Made by a program: the position numbers and the translations under genes. This document shows positions 25,797 to 34,491 of a stretch of DNA of 64,000 bases, piece by piece. The notes beneath the pieces were generated by a model. That model was not told the origin of the DNA. It saw nothing but the letters and a program-made list of their open reading frames with translations, and made no database searches. The stretch comes from Fibrella aquatilis (GTDB lineage Bacteria; Bacteroidota; Bacteroidia; Cytophagales; Spirosomataceae), in contig NZ_JAFMYU010000005.1 in the NCBI RefSeq assembly GCF_017353255.1, positions 124,001-188,000 on the forward strand, in the 5' to 3' direction. Every line of letters starts with the position of its first letter. Position 1 is the first letter of the stretch.

Positions 25797-26456
25797 TCAC
25801 TTACCGCCAAACGTGTAGCCAACGGCAATGTTAACAATCAGGGGTGTGTTGGCAATGCCGATGTTAGGTACGGCCAGCTGTTCGGTCTTGCCCGTTGCCT
25901 TGTTTGTGTAGCTGAACGTGTCGTTGGCCTGGCTGCTGCTCACATTCTGCCACCAGCGAAGGCTACTGCTGGTGGTAATCCCCTGCAAGACAGGTGATGT
26001 GCTGTTTTTGAAAGGCATATATCGGTAGTAGGCGCCAATACCCAGTGTGACCGTTCGGAAGCTCGCGATCCGGTTGGCCAATGACTGCTCGGCATTATCG
26101 GCGTAGACTTCCCAACTATGCAGTTTTGGCTCGAAGCGAACGTCGAAGAAGGAGGTGAATCGGTAGCCTATGCCAAAGCCGGTGGTATAGGGCAGATGCA
26201 GTGCCAGCCGGTTGTCTTTGAAGGCTCCGGCCACGGGTATGTCGAGTGAAAAACCGTGTGAATAATCGAAGCTCATGCGCTTCGTAAAGTAGTTGATTTC
26301 CACATTGCCGCCACCCAGAACTAGCGGCTGCTGAAGACCAAACAACAGGCTGAACCGGTTGCTATACAGCAGGGATGGCCGGGGCGCGTTTTGGGCAACG
26401 GCACTTGTCGTGAACGTACCTACCCAAATGGCAAAGACGATTAGTTGCGTTCTCAT
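25797..26456 (-). CDS. Predicted outer-membrane beta-barrel protein (second gene of a pair)
   Basis: A 219-residue exported protein. The N-terminal 21 residues (ending TSAVAQN) form a signal peptide. The rest shows alternating hydrophobic/aromatic strands (FDYSHGFSLDIP, GFGIGYRFTSFFDVRF, VTLGIGAYYRYMPF), and the C-terminal strand IVNIAVGYTFGGK fits a small beta-barrel. No family name can be given. It is 17 nt downstream of a second barrel-like gene, forming a two-gene unit, with the convergent zinc-ribbon gene ending 17 nt away on the other side. No hairpin or terminator is visible in that junction. Confidence 0.6.
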   Translation of the reverse strand: MRTQLIVFAIWVGTFTTSAVAQNAPRPSLLYSNRFSLLFGLQQPLVLGGGNVEINYFTKRMSFDYSHGFSLDIPVAGAFKDNRLALHLPYTTGFGIGYRFTSFFDVRFEPKLHSWEVYADNAEQSLANRIASFRTVTLGIGAYYRYMPFKNSTSPVLQGITTSSSLRWWQNVSSSQANDTFSYTNKATGKTEQLAVPNIGIANTPLIVNIAVGYTFGGK

Positions 26457-26473
26457 GATGGTTATCTGGTGGG

Positions 26474-27031
26474 TTAAAATTGGAAGCCCAAGATCAGGCT
26501 ACCCTGCAAAAAGATGTCGGACTTGCCGCCCCGTGGACCAATATCGGCTGATATACCGCTGATTATGCCAAACTGCGGGATTGCGTACAGTCCCCTGGCC
26601 CCCTTGCCGGTCAACGCAAATTTGTAGCCGGCGTTGGCCTCCCAGAACCAGGAGAAGTTGTTATAGTTTTTGCCGTCGATCAAGTTCCTGGTGCCATCGG
26701 CGAACCCGATGTCTGTTTTAGCTTCCAGGTGAAGTCCCCGCCAGAGGTACTGGCGATACCCCACCATGAGCATGTACTCATTTATTTTTTCGACTATATC
26801 GTGCTTCACATTGGGGCGGATGTAAGCCCCAAGCAGGAGGTCGCCCCGGTTGGTGCCGGTAAGGCCGGTGATGGTGCGTGTGGCCTGTAACCGGATGATG
26901 CCAACGTTGGGCAGAAAGGGTTGAACCAGTTCGGTTTCGATGCCCCATTTGGGGGGCATGGTCTGCGCAAAGCCAGGCAGCATGCTAAACATGAACCAGC
27001 AGGTGGCAACAAGTAAGGTGGTCTTTTTCAC
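26474..27031 (-). CDS. Predicted outer-membrane protein (first gene of a pair)
   Basis: A 185-residue exported protein with a signal peptide (about 1-22, ending PGFAQ). Amphipathic strands such as GDLLLGAYIRPNV, YMLMVGYRQYLWRGLHLEAKTDIGF and the terminal FLQGSLILGFQF suggest a small beta-barrel. A C-terminal Phe is typical of outer-membrane insertion signals. It leads the two-gene unit. On the minus strand, CACCTTTG (27064-27057) is one mismatch from the -7 consensus. Function unknown; the pair might be transporter-like or simply structural. Confidence 0.6.
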   Translation of the reverse strand: MKKTTLLVATCWFMFSMLPGFAQTMPPKWGIETELVQPFLPNVGIIRLQATRTITGLTGTNRGDLLLGAYIRPNVKHDIVEKINEYMLMVGYRQYLWRGLHLEAKTDIGFADGTRNLIDGKNYNNFSWFWEANAGYKFALTGKGARGLYAIPQFGIISGISADIGPRGGKSDIFLQGSLILGFQF

Positions 27032-27105
27032 AACTTTATGCTGTTTAGTGATAGCACAAAGGTGAGTTTCGCCGCTGCCCCGAATGATTGATTTCGGTTA
27101 AGAAA

Positions 27106-27681
27106 TTACCGGGTTGCCATGCGCTTTCGTATACGGCTCAGGCTTTCTGGTTTTATGCCCAGAAACGAGGCGATATGGTATTGTGGTACCCGCTGAAACA
27201 GGTCAGGCCGGGCCTGAATCAATTGCTGGTAGCGGATCTCAGGCGACTGGTTTGTTAGCAGCGTATTGCGGGCACTCAGGCTGAGAAAAGCCCTTTCGGC
27301 TGAAATGCGGCCTATTCGTTCAAAAACCGGATGCTGCTGATAGAGTTGCTCCAGGTCGGCCCGGCTGAACTGAACAAGCGCACAGTCTTCCAGGGCCTGC
27401 ACGTTTTCCAGGGTGGGCTGGCCCGTTAAAAAGCTCAGGTAGTCGGTATACAGGGCGTTCTCGAAGAAAAACTGGATCGTTTTCTCTTCCCCGTCGACGG
27501 TATGAAACAGGCGTAACGAACCTGAATAGATGAACGTGACCATGCGGCAAATGTCCCCCTGCCGCATGAGCCATTCCTTTTTCCGAAGTCGCCTGGTTGT
27601 GGTAACGGCAACAAACGCCTGCTCCTCGGTTTCGGTGAGCGAAGCGATGGTGTTGAGTTGCTGAAGTAAACGGTCGGTCAT
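27106..27681 (-). CDS. Crp/Fnr family transcriptional regulator
   Basis: A 191-residue regulator. The N-terminal cyclic-nucleotide-binding-like domain covers about 1-115 (WLMRQGDICRMVTFIYSGSLRLF). The C-terminal winged helix has the recognition region YHIASFLGIKPESLSRIRKRM. It matches the short Bacteroidota Crp/Fnr group that lacks the four-Cys iron-sulfur ligands of FNR and the full cAMP-binding residues, so the signal is unknown. The ATG at 27681 is chosen; the longer frame would overlap the promoter region of the divergent UPF0303 gene. The divergent UPF0303 gene 39 nt away is a possible target. Confidence 0.88.
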   Translation of the reverse strand: MTDRLLQQLNTIASLTETEEQAFVAVTTTRRLRKKEWLMRQGDICRMVTFIYSGSLRLFHTVDGEEKTIQFFFENALYTDYLSFLTGQPTLENVQALEDCALVQFSRADLEQLYQQHPVFERIGRISAERAFLSLSARNTLLTNQSPEIRYQQLIQARPDLFQRVPQYHIASFLGIKPESLSRIRKRMATR

Positions 27682-27720
27682 ACGGAAAGATAAGGGTTCG
27701 TTCTTGATTAAGTTTACCCC

Positions 27721-28227
27721 ATGGATGCACAACAAAACCACACCGACGACCTAACGCGGATTACGTTTCAGGAAGAGCGGCTTCAGTTTGATACCTTCAC
27801 CCCCGAAACGGCCTGGCAACTTGGCATGCGGCTGAAAGCAGCCGTAGAGGCGCTGGGTAAAGCCGTAGCCATTGATATTCAATTAGTTAATCAGCCGCTG
27901 TTTTTCTTTGCCATGCCCGGTACCACGCCCGATAACGTTGACTGGATTCGGCGGAAGCGCAATGTGGTGCATCGGTACCACCGCAGTTCCTACGCCATCG
28001 GGCTGGAACTGAAACAAACCCAAACCACGCTGCAAGACCGCCCCTGGCTCGATGTGCAGGACCATGCGGCGGCGGGTGGCTGTTTCCCCGTCTGGCTCCG
28101 GGGCACGGGCTTCATCGGCACCATCACTATTTCGGGCTTGCCTCAGCGCCAAGACCATAATATAGTGGTGGCTGTGCTGTGTGATTGGTTTGGTGTACCC
28201 GCAAGTGAGTTGGCGTTGACTGACTAA
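27721..28227 (+). CDS. UPF0303 / heme-degrading domain-like protein
   Basis: A 168-residue protein of the UPF0303 family, which has the GlcG/HbpS-like fold and is sometimes labelled heme-degrading domain protein. Conserved phrases are DIQLVNQPLFFFAMPGTTPDN, with WIRRKRNVVHRYHRSSYAIG next, and the C-terminal GTITISGLPQRQDH. The biochemical role of the family is not established. It is divergent from a Crp/Fnr regulator and is followed 16 nt later by an ArsC-like reductase gene, so regulator control of both is plausible. Confidence 0.82.
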   Translation: MDAQQNHTDDLTRITFQEERLQFDTFTPETAWQLGMRLKAAVEALGKAVAIDIQLVNQPLFFFAMPGTTPDNVDWIRRKRNVVHRYHRSSYAIGLELKQTQTTLQDRPWLDVQDHAAAGGCFPVWLRGTGFIGTITISGLPQRQDHNIVVAVLCDWFGVPASELALTD

Positions 28228-28243
28228 TGACTAATAATAACCA

Positions 28244-28597
28244 ATGACTACTAACCAGTTTACCCTTTACGCCATTCCGAATTGCGACACCGTAAAAAAA
28301 GCCCGCTCATGGCTGGCCGATCATGGGGTTGCGTACCAGTTCCACGACTACAAAAAGCAGGGTATCAGCCGGGAAAAGATTGCGCAGTGGCTGACGCAAA
28401 AACCGTGGGAAGACCTAATAAACCGCGCCGGAACGACCTGGAAAAAACTACCCGACGCTGATAAACCCACCACCGCCGACGACGCTATTATCCTCATGCT
28501 GGAAAAGCCCTCTGTAATCCGCAGACCGCTGATTGAAGCAGACGGAAAAATCGTGGCATTGGGCTTTAACGCCGAGCGTTACGAGGCGGTGTTTTGA
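28244..28597 (+). CDS. ArsC/Spx-family reductase (YffB-like)
   Basis: A 117-residue thioredoxin-fold protein of the ArsC/YffB group. The motif IPNCDTVKKARSWL has a single active-site Cys (Cys14) followed by Thr rather than a second Cys. The C-terminal segment SVIRRPLI contains the conserved Arg-Arg-Pro. Members next to this branch often act as glutathione- or thiol-dependent reductases, but arsenate reduction is not proven. The gene follows UPF0303 by 16 nt and is convergent with the permease gene, with only 9 nt between stops. Confidence 0.85.
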   Translation: MTTNQFTLYAIPNCDTVKKARSWLADHGVAYQFHDYKKQGISREKIAQWLTQKPWEDLINRAGTTWKKLPDADKPTTADDAIILMLEKPSVIRRPLIEADGKIVALGFNAERYEAVF

Positions 28598-28606
28598 GAG
28601 GCGGCA

Positions 28607-29926
28607 CTACTTCGACCGGATGGCATCTACTGGGTTCATGCGGGCGGCGAGGGCGGCGGGGATGATGCCGAAGATGGTGCCGATGATGATGGAGACCAGC
28701 GTGCCCAGCGCAATGTTGCCCGGTGTGAGGATGATATCCAGACTACCCAGTTGCATGAATGAGAGCAGATAGACGAGCAAAATGCCCACCAAACCGCCTA
28801 CCACGGCAAGCAAAACGGCCTCGAACAGGAACTGGAGCAGGATCACATAGTTTTTAGCACCCAGCGATTTCTGAATGCCAATAAGGTTGGTTCGCTCTTT
28901 TACCGACACAAACATGATGTTGGCAATGCCAAAGCCACCCACCAGCATCGAGAACCCGCCAATGATCCATCCCGCAAAGGTGAGCACACTAAAAATGCCG
29001 CTGATGAACCCCACTACGGCTTCGGGGCGGTTAATGGCGAAACTGTCTTCCTGCGTGGGGCGCAGGCTGCGGCGGGCGCGGAGCAGCCCTTTTATCTCGC
29101 CTTCCAGGTTTTCCAGTCCGGCGTCTGATTCATAGCCTTTTACGCAGATAGTCAGGCTGGGGCGGTTCGAGGAAAACAACTTGGCGAAGCTGTTGTAGGG
29201 AATGATGCAGCGCAGGTCGGGGTTACCACCGATTTCCAGAAAACCGGCTCCTTTTTTTTCGCCTACGCCAATGACCGAAAACTTCAGCCCGGCAATCTGG
29301 ATCGTCTGCCCAATAGCCGACTGGTTGGGAAACAGTTTCTCGGCCACTTCCGACCCAATGAGCGTTACGTTGCGGGCGGCTTCCATTTCCTGTGGTGTAA
29401 AATACCGCCCCTGCGCAATGGGCACATCCGATACTTCCTTATAATCGAACGACACCCCGGACAGCCGTGCGTTGATGCTGTTGTTGCCATTCTTCATCGT
29501 CACTGAGCCACGTCCGCTCATGGCTACCACGGCTTTGGCGTTTTCAAGGCGCTCAGACAGCAGCCGGTATTCATTATAGGTGGGATCGGGGCGCTGAAAA
29601 TACTTCCACCAGGGATATTCGTCGGCGAAGACAAACGGCCATTTCTGGATGTATACTACGTTGGTACCCAGCGACCCCAGCGATTCTTTGATGCTCCGCT
29701 GCATGGAGTCGACGATGGTGAAAACGGCGATGATGGCAAAAATGCCAATCGTGACGCCCAGCAGGGAGAGCGTGGTGCGCAACAGATTGGACCGCAATGC
29801 CTGCCAGGCAAAGCGAAAACTCTCCAGAACTTGGCGGAAGATAGTGAGCACAGGATCAGACGATATAGCCTTAAAACTAAGGGCAGTATCTGATGGGACC
29901 AATGCTTTTGGTAGGAAATGGGCCAT
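28607..29926 (-). CDS. ABC transporter permease, MacB/FtsX family
   Basis: A permease of about 439 residues. The first helix follows RTTLSLLGVTIGIFAIIAVF, typical of MacB/FtsX permeases, and a large extracytoplasmic MacB-type domain separates it from three C-terminal helices (FMSVKERTNLIGIQKSLGAK loop and PVDAIRSK end). Such proteins work with an ATPase in mechanotransmission or export of lipoproteins, peptides or small molecules. No ATPase gene is adjacent. The start is uncertain: 29926 is the first ATG, but homologous sequence begins only near FRQVLESFRFAWQAL, where a GTG at 29851 could serve. Confidence 0.85.
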   Translation of the reverse strand: MAHFLPKALVPSDTALSFKAISSDPVLTIFRQVLESFRFAWQALRSNLLRTTLSLLGVTIGIFAIIAVFTIVDSMQRSIKESLGSLGTNVVYIQKWPFVFADEYPWWKYFQRPDPTYNEYRLLSERLENAKAVVAMSGRGSVTMKNGNNSINARLSGVSFDYKEVSDVPIAQGRYFTPQEMEAARNVTLIGSEVAEKLFPNQSAIGQTIQIAGLKFSVIGVGEKKGAGFLEIGGNPDLRCIIPYNSFAKLFSSNRPSLTICVKGYESDAGLENLEGEIKGLLRARRSLRPTQEDSFAINRPEAVVGFISGIFSVLTFAGWIIGGFSMLVGGFGIANIMFVSVKERTNLIGIQKSLGAKNYVILLQFLFEAVLLAVVGGLVGILLVYLLSFMQLGSLDIILTPGNIALGTLVSIIIGTIFGIIPAALAARMNPVDAIRSK

Positions 29927-29989
29927 CAACCACACACCCGGTCCGATTGTGGGGTTGGGCGGCAAGAGCTGCGGCCAGGTTAGGCCGCT

Positions 29990-31000
29990 TTATCTGGCAG
30001 CGGTTCCCACCACGGGTGCCACCGCCTGTGCCGTAATGGCCGCCTGACCCCGGTTGTCGGGCAGGGGGTGACCTTCTACGATCTGATCGCGGATGAGGAA
30101 CAGCGGACGACCTTTTGCCTGGAAAAATGTACGCAACACATACTCGCCGATGATGCCCAGCGCAATAAGCTGCACCCCACTAAATACCGTCAGCAACAGG
30201 ATCATGGCGGTAAAGCCCTGCGGCACGTCATTGTAGAAAAACTTGCGGTAGAGGTTGTAAATCAAGTAGATAAAGGCCAGTCCCAACGTGCCTACACCCA
30301 GCCGGGTAATGAATTTGATGGGGTATTCGCTGAAGTTAAAAATGCCGTTGTAGGCCAGGTTCAGCAGCATCTTGAACGAGTATTTGGCCTCGCCCGCCAG
30401 CCGTTCGTCGCGCTCATAGGGCAGGCCTATTTGCCGGAAACCAATCCAGCTACGCATACCCCGCAGGTAGCGGCTTTCTTCGGGCATGCGGTTCATCACA
30501 TCGACCACGCGGCGGCTCAGCAGAGCAAAATCGCCACTGTCGAGCGGAATTTTGATGGACGAAATGGAAGCCAGAAACCGGTAAAACATGAAATAAGAGG
30601 CCCGTTTTAGTACGCCCTCTTTGCGCTTCTGCCGAACGGCGTAGACCACGTCGAAACCTTCTTTCAGCTTAGCATAAAACTCGGTCAGCAGTTCGGGGGG
30701 GTCCTGCAAATCGCCGTCGATGACCATGATAGCCTCGGTGCCGCGGGCGACGGCCATCCCCGCCGTGAGGGCCGTCTGGTGTCCGTAGTTGCGCGACAGA
30801 AACAGAGCATGATACCGGGAGTCGGCCAGGGCCAGATCGCTCATGAGCCGGGGGGTCTGGTCGCGGCTGCCATCATCAACCAGCACTACCTCAATGCGCT
30901 CCGGCGAACGGTCCATCAGGTCGTTAAGCCGCTTCACCAGGTGCGGAAACGTGGCCTGTTCATTGTAAAGGGGCACGACAAAAGAAATCTGAGGAAGCAT
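29990..31000 (-). CDS. GT2 glycosyltransferase, DPM1/GtrB-like
   Basis: A 336-residue membrane-associated GT2 enzyme, likely moving a sugar from UDP- or GDP-sugar to undecaprenyl phosphate. The GT-A domain shows VVPLYNEQ (8-15), VLVDDGSRDQT and the metal-binding IDGDLQDPPE. Downstream are SGDFALLSRRVV and the ER/D region GMRSWIGF. Two C-terminal transmembrane helices (about 236-255 and 268-290) are typical of GtrB/ArnC-type proteins. The recipient pathway is unknown and no flippase or GtrC partner is adjacent. A candidate promoter sits about 80 nt upstream. Confidence 0.9.
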   Translation of the reverse strand: MLPQISFVVPLYNEQATFPHLVKRLNDLMDRSPERIEVVLVDDGSRDQTPRLMSDLALADSRYHALFLSRNYGHQTALTAGMAVARGTEAIMVIDGDLQDPPELLTEFYAKLKEGFDVVYAVRQKRKEGVLKRASYFMFYRFLASISSIKIPLDSGDFALLSRRVVDVMNRMPEESRYLRGMRSWIGFRQIGLPYERDERLAGEAKYSFKMLLNLAYNGIFNFSEYPIKFITRLGVGTLGLAFIYLIYNLYRKFFYNDVPQGFTAMILLLTVFSGVQLIALGIIGEYVLRTFFQAKGRPLFLIRDQIVEGHPLPDNRGQAAITAQAVAPVVGTAAR

Positions 31001-31086
31001 CGGCAGTTATGTTGCGCCATCCGTTGACCCTTGCCGACTAGTACCAGCAGGTTTCACCAGGAATGACTTTTGCATACAATCAAGGC

Positions 31087-31113
31087 CAAAAATAGCCACT
31101 ATGCCATGTACAA
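31087..31113 (-). promoter_or_regulatory. Candidate promoter for the GT2 gene
   Basis: On the minus strand, TATTTTTG (31094-31087) exactly matches TAnnTTTG, and a TTG (31113-31111) lies 16 nt upstream, slightly closer than usual. Transcription would start near 31080, giving a leader of about 80 nt. This divergent gap (31001-31204) also drives ggt, for which no exact box was found. Confidence 0.5.
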
Positions 31114-31204
31114 CCATGATGTTTAGACCTACTGGTCCCTTCTACTACCATACGGGCTTGTACAAAAGCTGTAGTTTAGGGGGAAAAACCGGCTCATCTG
31201 TTCC

Positions 31205-33046
31205 ATGCGTATCGCCAAGATTCCTACCTATATTACTCTCTTTGGCCTGCCCGTTCTAATTGGGGTGGCCTGCAAGCCCAGCCAGTCAACAAACCCTCAG
31301 GTTGCCGCTACGCCTGCCGTGCAGACTGGGCAGGGGGTGTATCAGTACCGCGAAGAAGACCCGACTCGGTCCGGTAGCCCGGTTAAACCATTTTTTTCTG
31401 ACCGGCAGGGCGTGGTGGGGCGCAATGGCATGGTGGCCTCGGCACACCCGGAGGCTTCTGCCGTGGGACTGAATATTCTGAAAGCCGGTGGCAACGCCGT
31501 CGATGCGGCCGTGGCTACGCAGTTTGCGCTGGCCGTGGTCTACCCCGGCGCGGGCAACATTGGTGGCGGTGGCTACTTCGTGTATCGCGACAAAGCGGGT
31601 GAGGCACACACCCTCGATTACCGCGAAAAGGCACCCGCCACAGCCTCGGCCGATATGTACCTCGACTCGGCCAAGAACGTGCGCAAAGGCGGGCTGAGCA
31701 TTAGCGGGCATCTGGCCAGTGGGGTGCCTGGTGCGGTCGATGGCATGGTGCAGGCGCACCAGAAATATGGCAAGCTGACCTGGGCGCAGGTAGTGCAACC
31801 CGCCATTGATCTGGCCGAAAAGGGTTTTTCGCTCACCGAACGCGACGCCACGGGCCTCAACCGGATCAAAACTGACCTTCAGACCTACAATCCGGGCAAA
31901 ACGTACTTCATGCGGGCCGATAGCCGGGCGTGGCAAAAAGGCGATACGCTCGTGCAGGCTGACCTGGGCAAAACCCTCCGCCGCATCCAGACGCAGGGCC
32001 GGGCGGGCTTCTATGAAGGTGAAACGGCCAAACTGCTCGCCGCCGAAATGCAGCGCGGCAACCCCGCCACTGGCCCCGGCCTCATTACCGAAGCCGACCT
32101 GGCCGCCTACCATGCCGTGTGGCGCGACCCAGTCCGGGCGACCTATAAAAACTACACCATCCTGACCATGCCGCCTACTTCCAGCGGGGGAGTAGTGCTG
32201 GTGCAACTCATGCGCCTGGTAGAACCCTACCCCCTGCGCCGCTGGGGCTGGAACCGCGACAGCACCGTGCAGGTAATGGTAGAAGCCGAACGCCGCGTCT
32301 ACGCTGACCGGGCCAAATTCCTCGGCGACCCCGACTTTGTGAAAGTGCCCACCACCCAACTCATGGACCCCGCCTACCTCCGCCAACGCTGGAATAGCTT
32401 CGACTTTGCCAAAGCCACGCCCAGTAGCGCCGTGAGTGGTGGGGCTATTCCGGGCTATGAAAGCCTGGAGACCACCCACTTTTCGGTAGTCGACAAGGAA
32501 GGCAATGCCGTGAGTATCACCACCACACTCAACGGTGGTTATGGCAGTCGTGTGGTGGTTGGTGGGGCCGGTTTTTTCATGAACAACGAAATGGATGACT
32601 TCAGCATTAAGCCCGGCACGCCCAACATGTATGGGCTGGTAGGCAACCAGGCCAATGCCATTGCCCCCGGCAAACGGATGCTGTCGAGCATGACGCCCAC
32701 GATTTTGGAGCGCGACGGCAAGCTGTTTATGGTGGTGGGCACACCCGGCGGGTCAACCATTATGACGTCGGTTTTTCAGACTATCCTGAACGTGGTGGAG
32801 CACGGCATGACTATGCAGCAGGCCGTGAATGCGCTGAAATTCCACCATCAGTGGTTACCTGACAAGGTCATTTTCGAGAATGGTGCCTTTTCCGACGCTA
32901 CGCAGCAGACCCTGAGCCAAAAAGGCTACAACCTGGAACGCCTCACCAACACCCTCGGCCGCATGGACTGCGTACTCGTCCGCCATGACGGCAGCTACGA
33001 AGGTGCTTCTGACCCACGGGCCGATAATACGGCAAGGGGATATTGA
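31205..33046 (+). CDS. ggt: Gamma-glutamyltranspeptidase, lipoprotein form
   Basis: A 613-residue hydrolase/transferase acting on gamma-glutamyl bonds of glutathione and related peptides. The N-terminus has a lipobox (LIGVAC, Cys23), so it should be membrane-anchored by lipid. It is made as a precursor that self-cleaves before the catalytic Thr423 in LETTHFSVVD. Family motifs NAVDAAVATQFAL (97-109) and NNEMDDFSIKPGTPN are present, and GYGSRVVV follows the nucleophile. The last codons (RGY, stop) fall inside the left arm of a perfect 76-bp palindrome. The gene is divergent from GT2. Confidence 0.96.
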   Translation: MRIAKIPTYITLFGLPVLIGVACKPSQSTNPQVAATPAVQTGQGVYQYREEDPTRSGSPVKPFFSDRQGVVGRNGMVASAHPEASAVGLNILKAGGNAVDAAVATQFALAVVYPGAGNIGGGGYFVYRDKAGEAHTLDYREKAPATASADMYLDSAKNVRKGGLSISGHLASGVPGAVDGMVQAHQKYGKLTWAQVVQPAIDLAEKGFSLTERDATGLNRIKTDLQTYNPGKTYFMRADSRAWQKGDTLVQADLGKTLRRIQTQGRAGFYEGETAKLLAAEMQRGNPATGPGLITEADLAAYHAVWRDPVRATYKNYTILTMPPTSSGGVVLVQLMRLVEPYPLRRWGWNRDSTVQVMVEAERRVYADRAKFLGDPDFVKVPTTQLMDPAYLRQRWNSFDFAKATPSSAVSGGAIPGYESLETTHFSVVDKEGNAVSITTTLNGGYGSRVVVGGAGFFMNNEMDDFSIKPGTPNMYGLVGNQANAIAPGKRMLSSMTPTILERDGKLFMVVGTPGGSTIMTSVFQTILNVVEHGMTMQQAVNALKFHHQWLPDKVIFENGAFSDATQQTLSQKGYNLERLTNTLGRMDCVLVRHDGSYEGASDPRADNTARGY

Positions 33047-33109
33047 GTTCAAAGTATAAGGTCCAACGTTTAAACGTTGGACCTTATACTTTGAACTCAA
33101 TATCCCCTT
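33034..33109. repeat. Perfect 76-bp palindrome with no spacer at the ggt stop
   Basis: 33034-33071 and 33072-33109 are exact reverse complements with zero spacer (centre CGTTTAAACG). Heptads GTTCAAA, GTATAAG, GTCCAAC make up the inner arm. The outer 13 bases of the left arm, AAGGGGATATTGA, are the last codons and stop of ggt, and their mirror copy appears on the far side at 33097-33109. Confidence 0.97.
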
Positions 33110-33185
33110 TTCATGGGACGCATTTGCGGGTTGGGCCACAGACCTTTGGTGCTCACTTAACTGGCTTGTTGCCACTATCTGCACC

Positions 33186-33860
33186 ATGAAATTATCTTCT
33201 TTCTCCCAGTCGGTTGCCGGTTTGTTGCTGGTGTCGCTGCTTGTGTTTGCCTCGTCGTGTAAAAACTCATCTGCCGTTGATCCTACCAAAGGCTTTTCTG
33301 CGAAAATCCAGTCTATCATTTCGCAGTCAGACATTGATGCCCTACGGGCCAAAGGCATGGTCATCAACGAGGGGTCGCAGCCACCCAACATCGAAGGTAT
33401 TTTTGCCTCGTCGCCGCACCGGCTGGTATCCCCCTATGGCCCCAAGGACACCTATGCCGTGGGCCACGATTTCTCGGACCTTATCATGCGGTTTTCAGGC
33501 CAAAACTCAACAGATCAGACGGCCTTGGTAGAAATCAAAAACGCCGGTTCAACGGGTAGTGGGCAGGGTGGTTTTCTAGCCGGTAATGGCCAGAAATTCA
33601 CATTTTTCGCCGAAGTCGACCTGGTGTCGGGGGCGGCTACTGCCAAACAGATACGCATTTTCACGGGCGAAATCACCGCCACAGGTATCAAAGATTTCTA
33701 CACCACACTGCTGGTTAAGAGCAAAGTAGACCCCAACGACGAACTCATTCCGGTGGGTAGTGCCCGAATCCTGAAAGATGGCGATGGCCTGGCCAGTAAG
33801 CGTAGCTCCTTCCGCCGCAGTGCAGAGGACCTGGCAACGGCCGAGGAAGGGAGGAAGTAG
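33186..33860 (+). CDS. Hypothetical lipoprotein
   Basis: A 224-residue predicted lipoprotein. The signal peptide ends in VFASSC, with Cys25 as the lipid site, followed by a Ser/Asn tether. The mature part has the phrase SQSDIDALRAKGMVINEG near 51-68 and then a beta-rich domain (GQKFTFFAEVDLVSG, KQIRIFTGEITATG). The C-terminus is basic and Ser-rich (KRSSFRRS). I do not recognise the family. The gene stands alone between two very long palindromes, at the ggt stop and at its own stop. Confidence 0.75.
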   Translation: MKLSSFSQSVAGLLLVSLLVFASSCKNSSAVDPTKGFSAKIQSIISQSDIDALRAKGMVINEGSQPPNIEGIFASSPHRLVSPYGPKDTYAVGHDFSDLIMRFSGQNSTDQTALVEIKNAGSTGSGQGGFLAGNGQKFTFFAEVDLVSGAATAKQIRIFTGEITATGIKDFYTTLLVKSKVDPNDELIPVGSARILKDGDGLASKRSSFRRSAEDLATAEEGRK

Positions 33861-34017
33861 GGTTAAAGTTCAAGGTCTAAGGTTTAAGGTCTGGGCGACC
33901 CCGTCTAAAGTTGGCTGCGGTCCGACGTCTCGGCGCAGGAGTATGCTTACCGCACCGGCCAGCCAACTTTAGACGGGGTCGCCCAGACCTTAAACCTTAG
34001 ACCTTGAACTTTAACCC
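33860..34017. repeat. Perfect 57-bp heptad-arm inverted repeat between lipoprotein gene and ndk
   Basis: 33860-33916 and 33961-34017 are exact reverse complements around a 44-nt centre. Heptads are GTTCAAG, GTCTAAG, GTTTAAG, GTCTGGG. The tip AAAGTTGGCT is shared with the element at 3301-3390, and the centre shares GAGTATGC with it. The first arm base is the last base of the lipoprotein stop codon (TAG, 33858-33860). Confidence 0.96.
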
Positions 34018-34018
34018 C

Positions 34019-34026
34019 TATTTTTG
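34019..34026 (+). promoter_or_regulatory. -7 promoter box for ndk
   Basis: TATTTTTG exactly fits TAnnTTTG and starts 2 nt after the palindrome's right arm. The transcript would start about 25 nt upstream of the ndk ATG. Any upstream element would have to lie within the repeat arm. Confidence 0.55.
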
Positions 34027-34056
34027 AGGCAAAATTAAAGCAAGGATAGCAACTCA

Positions 34057-34476
34057 ATGACGACGAACCGTACGTTCACCATGATTAAGCCCGACGCTGT
34101 GGCGGAAGGGCATACCGGTGCCATTACCAAGATGATTGAAGAAGCGGGTTTCCGCATCGTAGCCATCAAAAAAACCCTACTGACGCCCGAACGCGCTGGC
34201 GAATTCTACGCCGTTCACAGCGAACGTCCGTTCTACAATGATCTCCGCAACTACATGTCGTCGGGGGCCATTGTACCCATGATTCTGGAGAAAGAAAACG
34301 CTGTGGCCGATTTTCGTACGCTGATTGGCGCTACCAACCCCGCTCAGGCTGCCGACGGTACTATCCGCAAGCTGTTTGCCAAATCCATCGAAGCCAACGC
34401 CATCCACGGCTCGGACTCCGACGAAAACGCTCAGATTGAGGGGTCATTCTTCTTTGCAGGCACGGAGCAGTATTGA
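34057..34476 (+). CDS. ndk: Nucleoside-diphosphate kinase
   Basis: A 139-residue enzyme that balances NTP pools by phosphotransfer through a phosphohistidine. The active-site His117 sits in the signature [12 protein letters not shown], and the N-terminal [11 protein letters not shown] strand is standard. The length and the complete GATNPAQA region match the family. It has its own -7 box and is bordered by long hairpins on both sides, one shared with the convergent nth gene. Confidence 0.98.
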   Translation: MTTNRTFTMIKPDAVAEGHTGAITKMIEEAGFRIVAIKKTLLTPERAGEFYAVHSERPFYNDLRNYMSSGAIVPMILEKENAVADFRTLIGATNPAQAADGTIRKLFAKSIEANAIHGSDSDENAQIEGSFFFAGTEQY

Positions 34477-34491
34477 GGGAGTGATAAGTGA

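Noticed and set aside
31286-32479. 397-codon minus-strand frame opposite ggt
   Set aside because: The plus strand encodes an intact gamma-glutamyltranspeptidase; the antisense frame is His/Gly-rich composition artefact.
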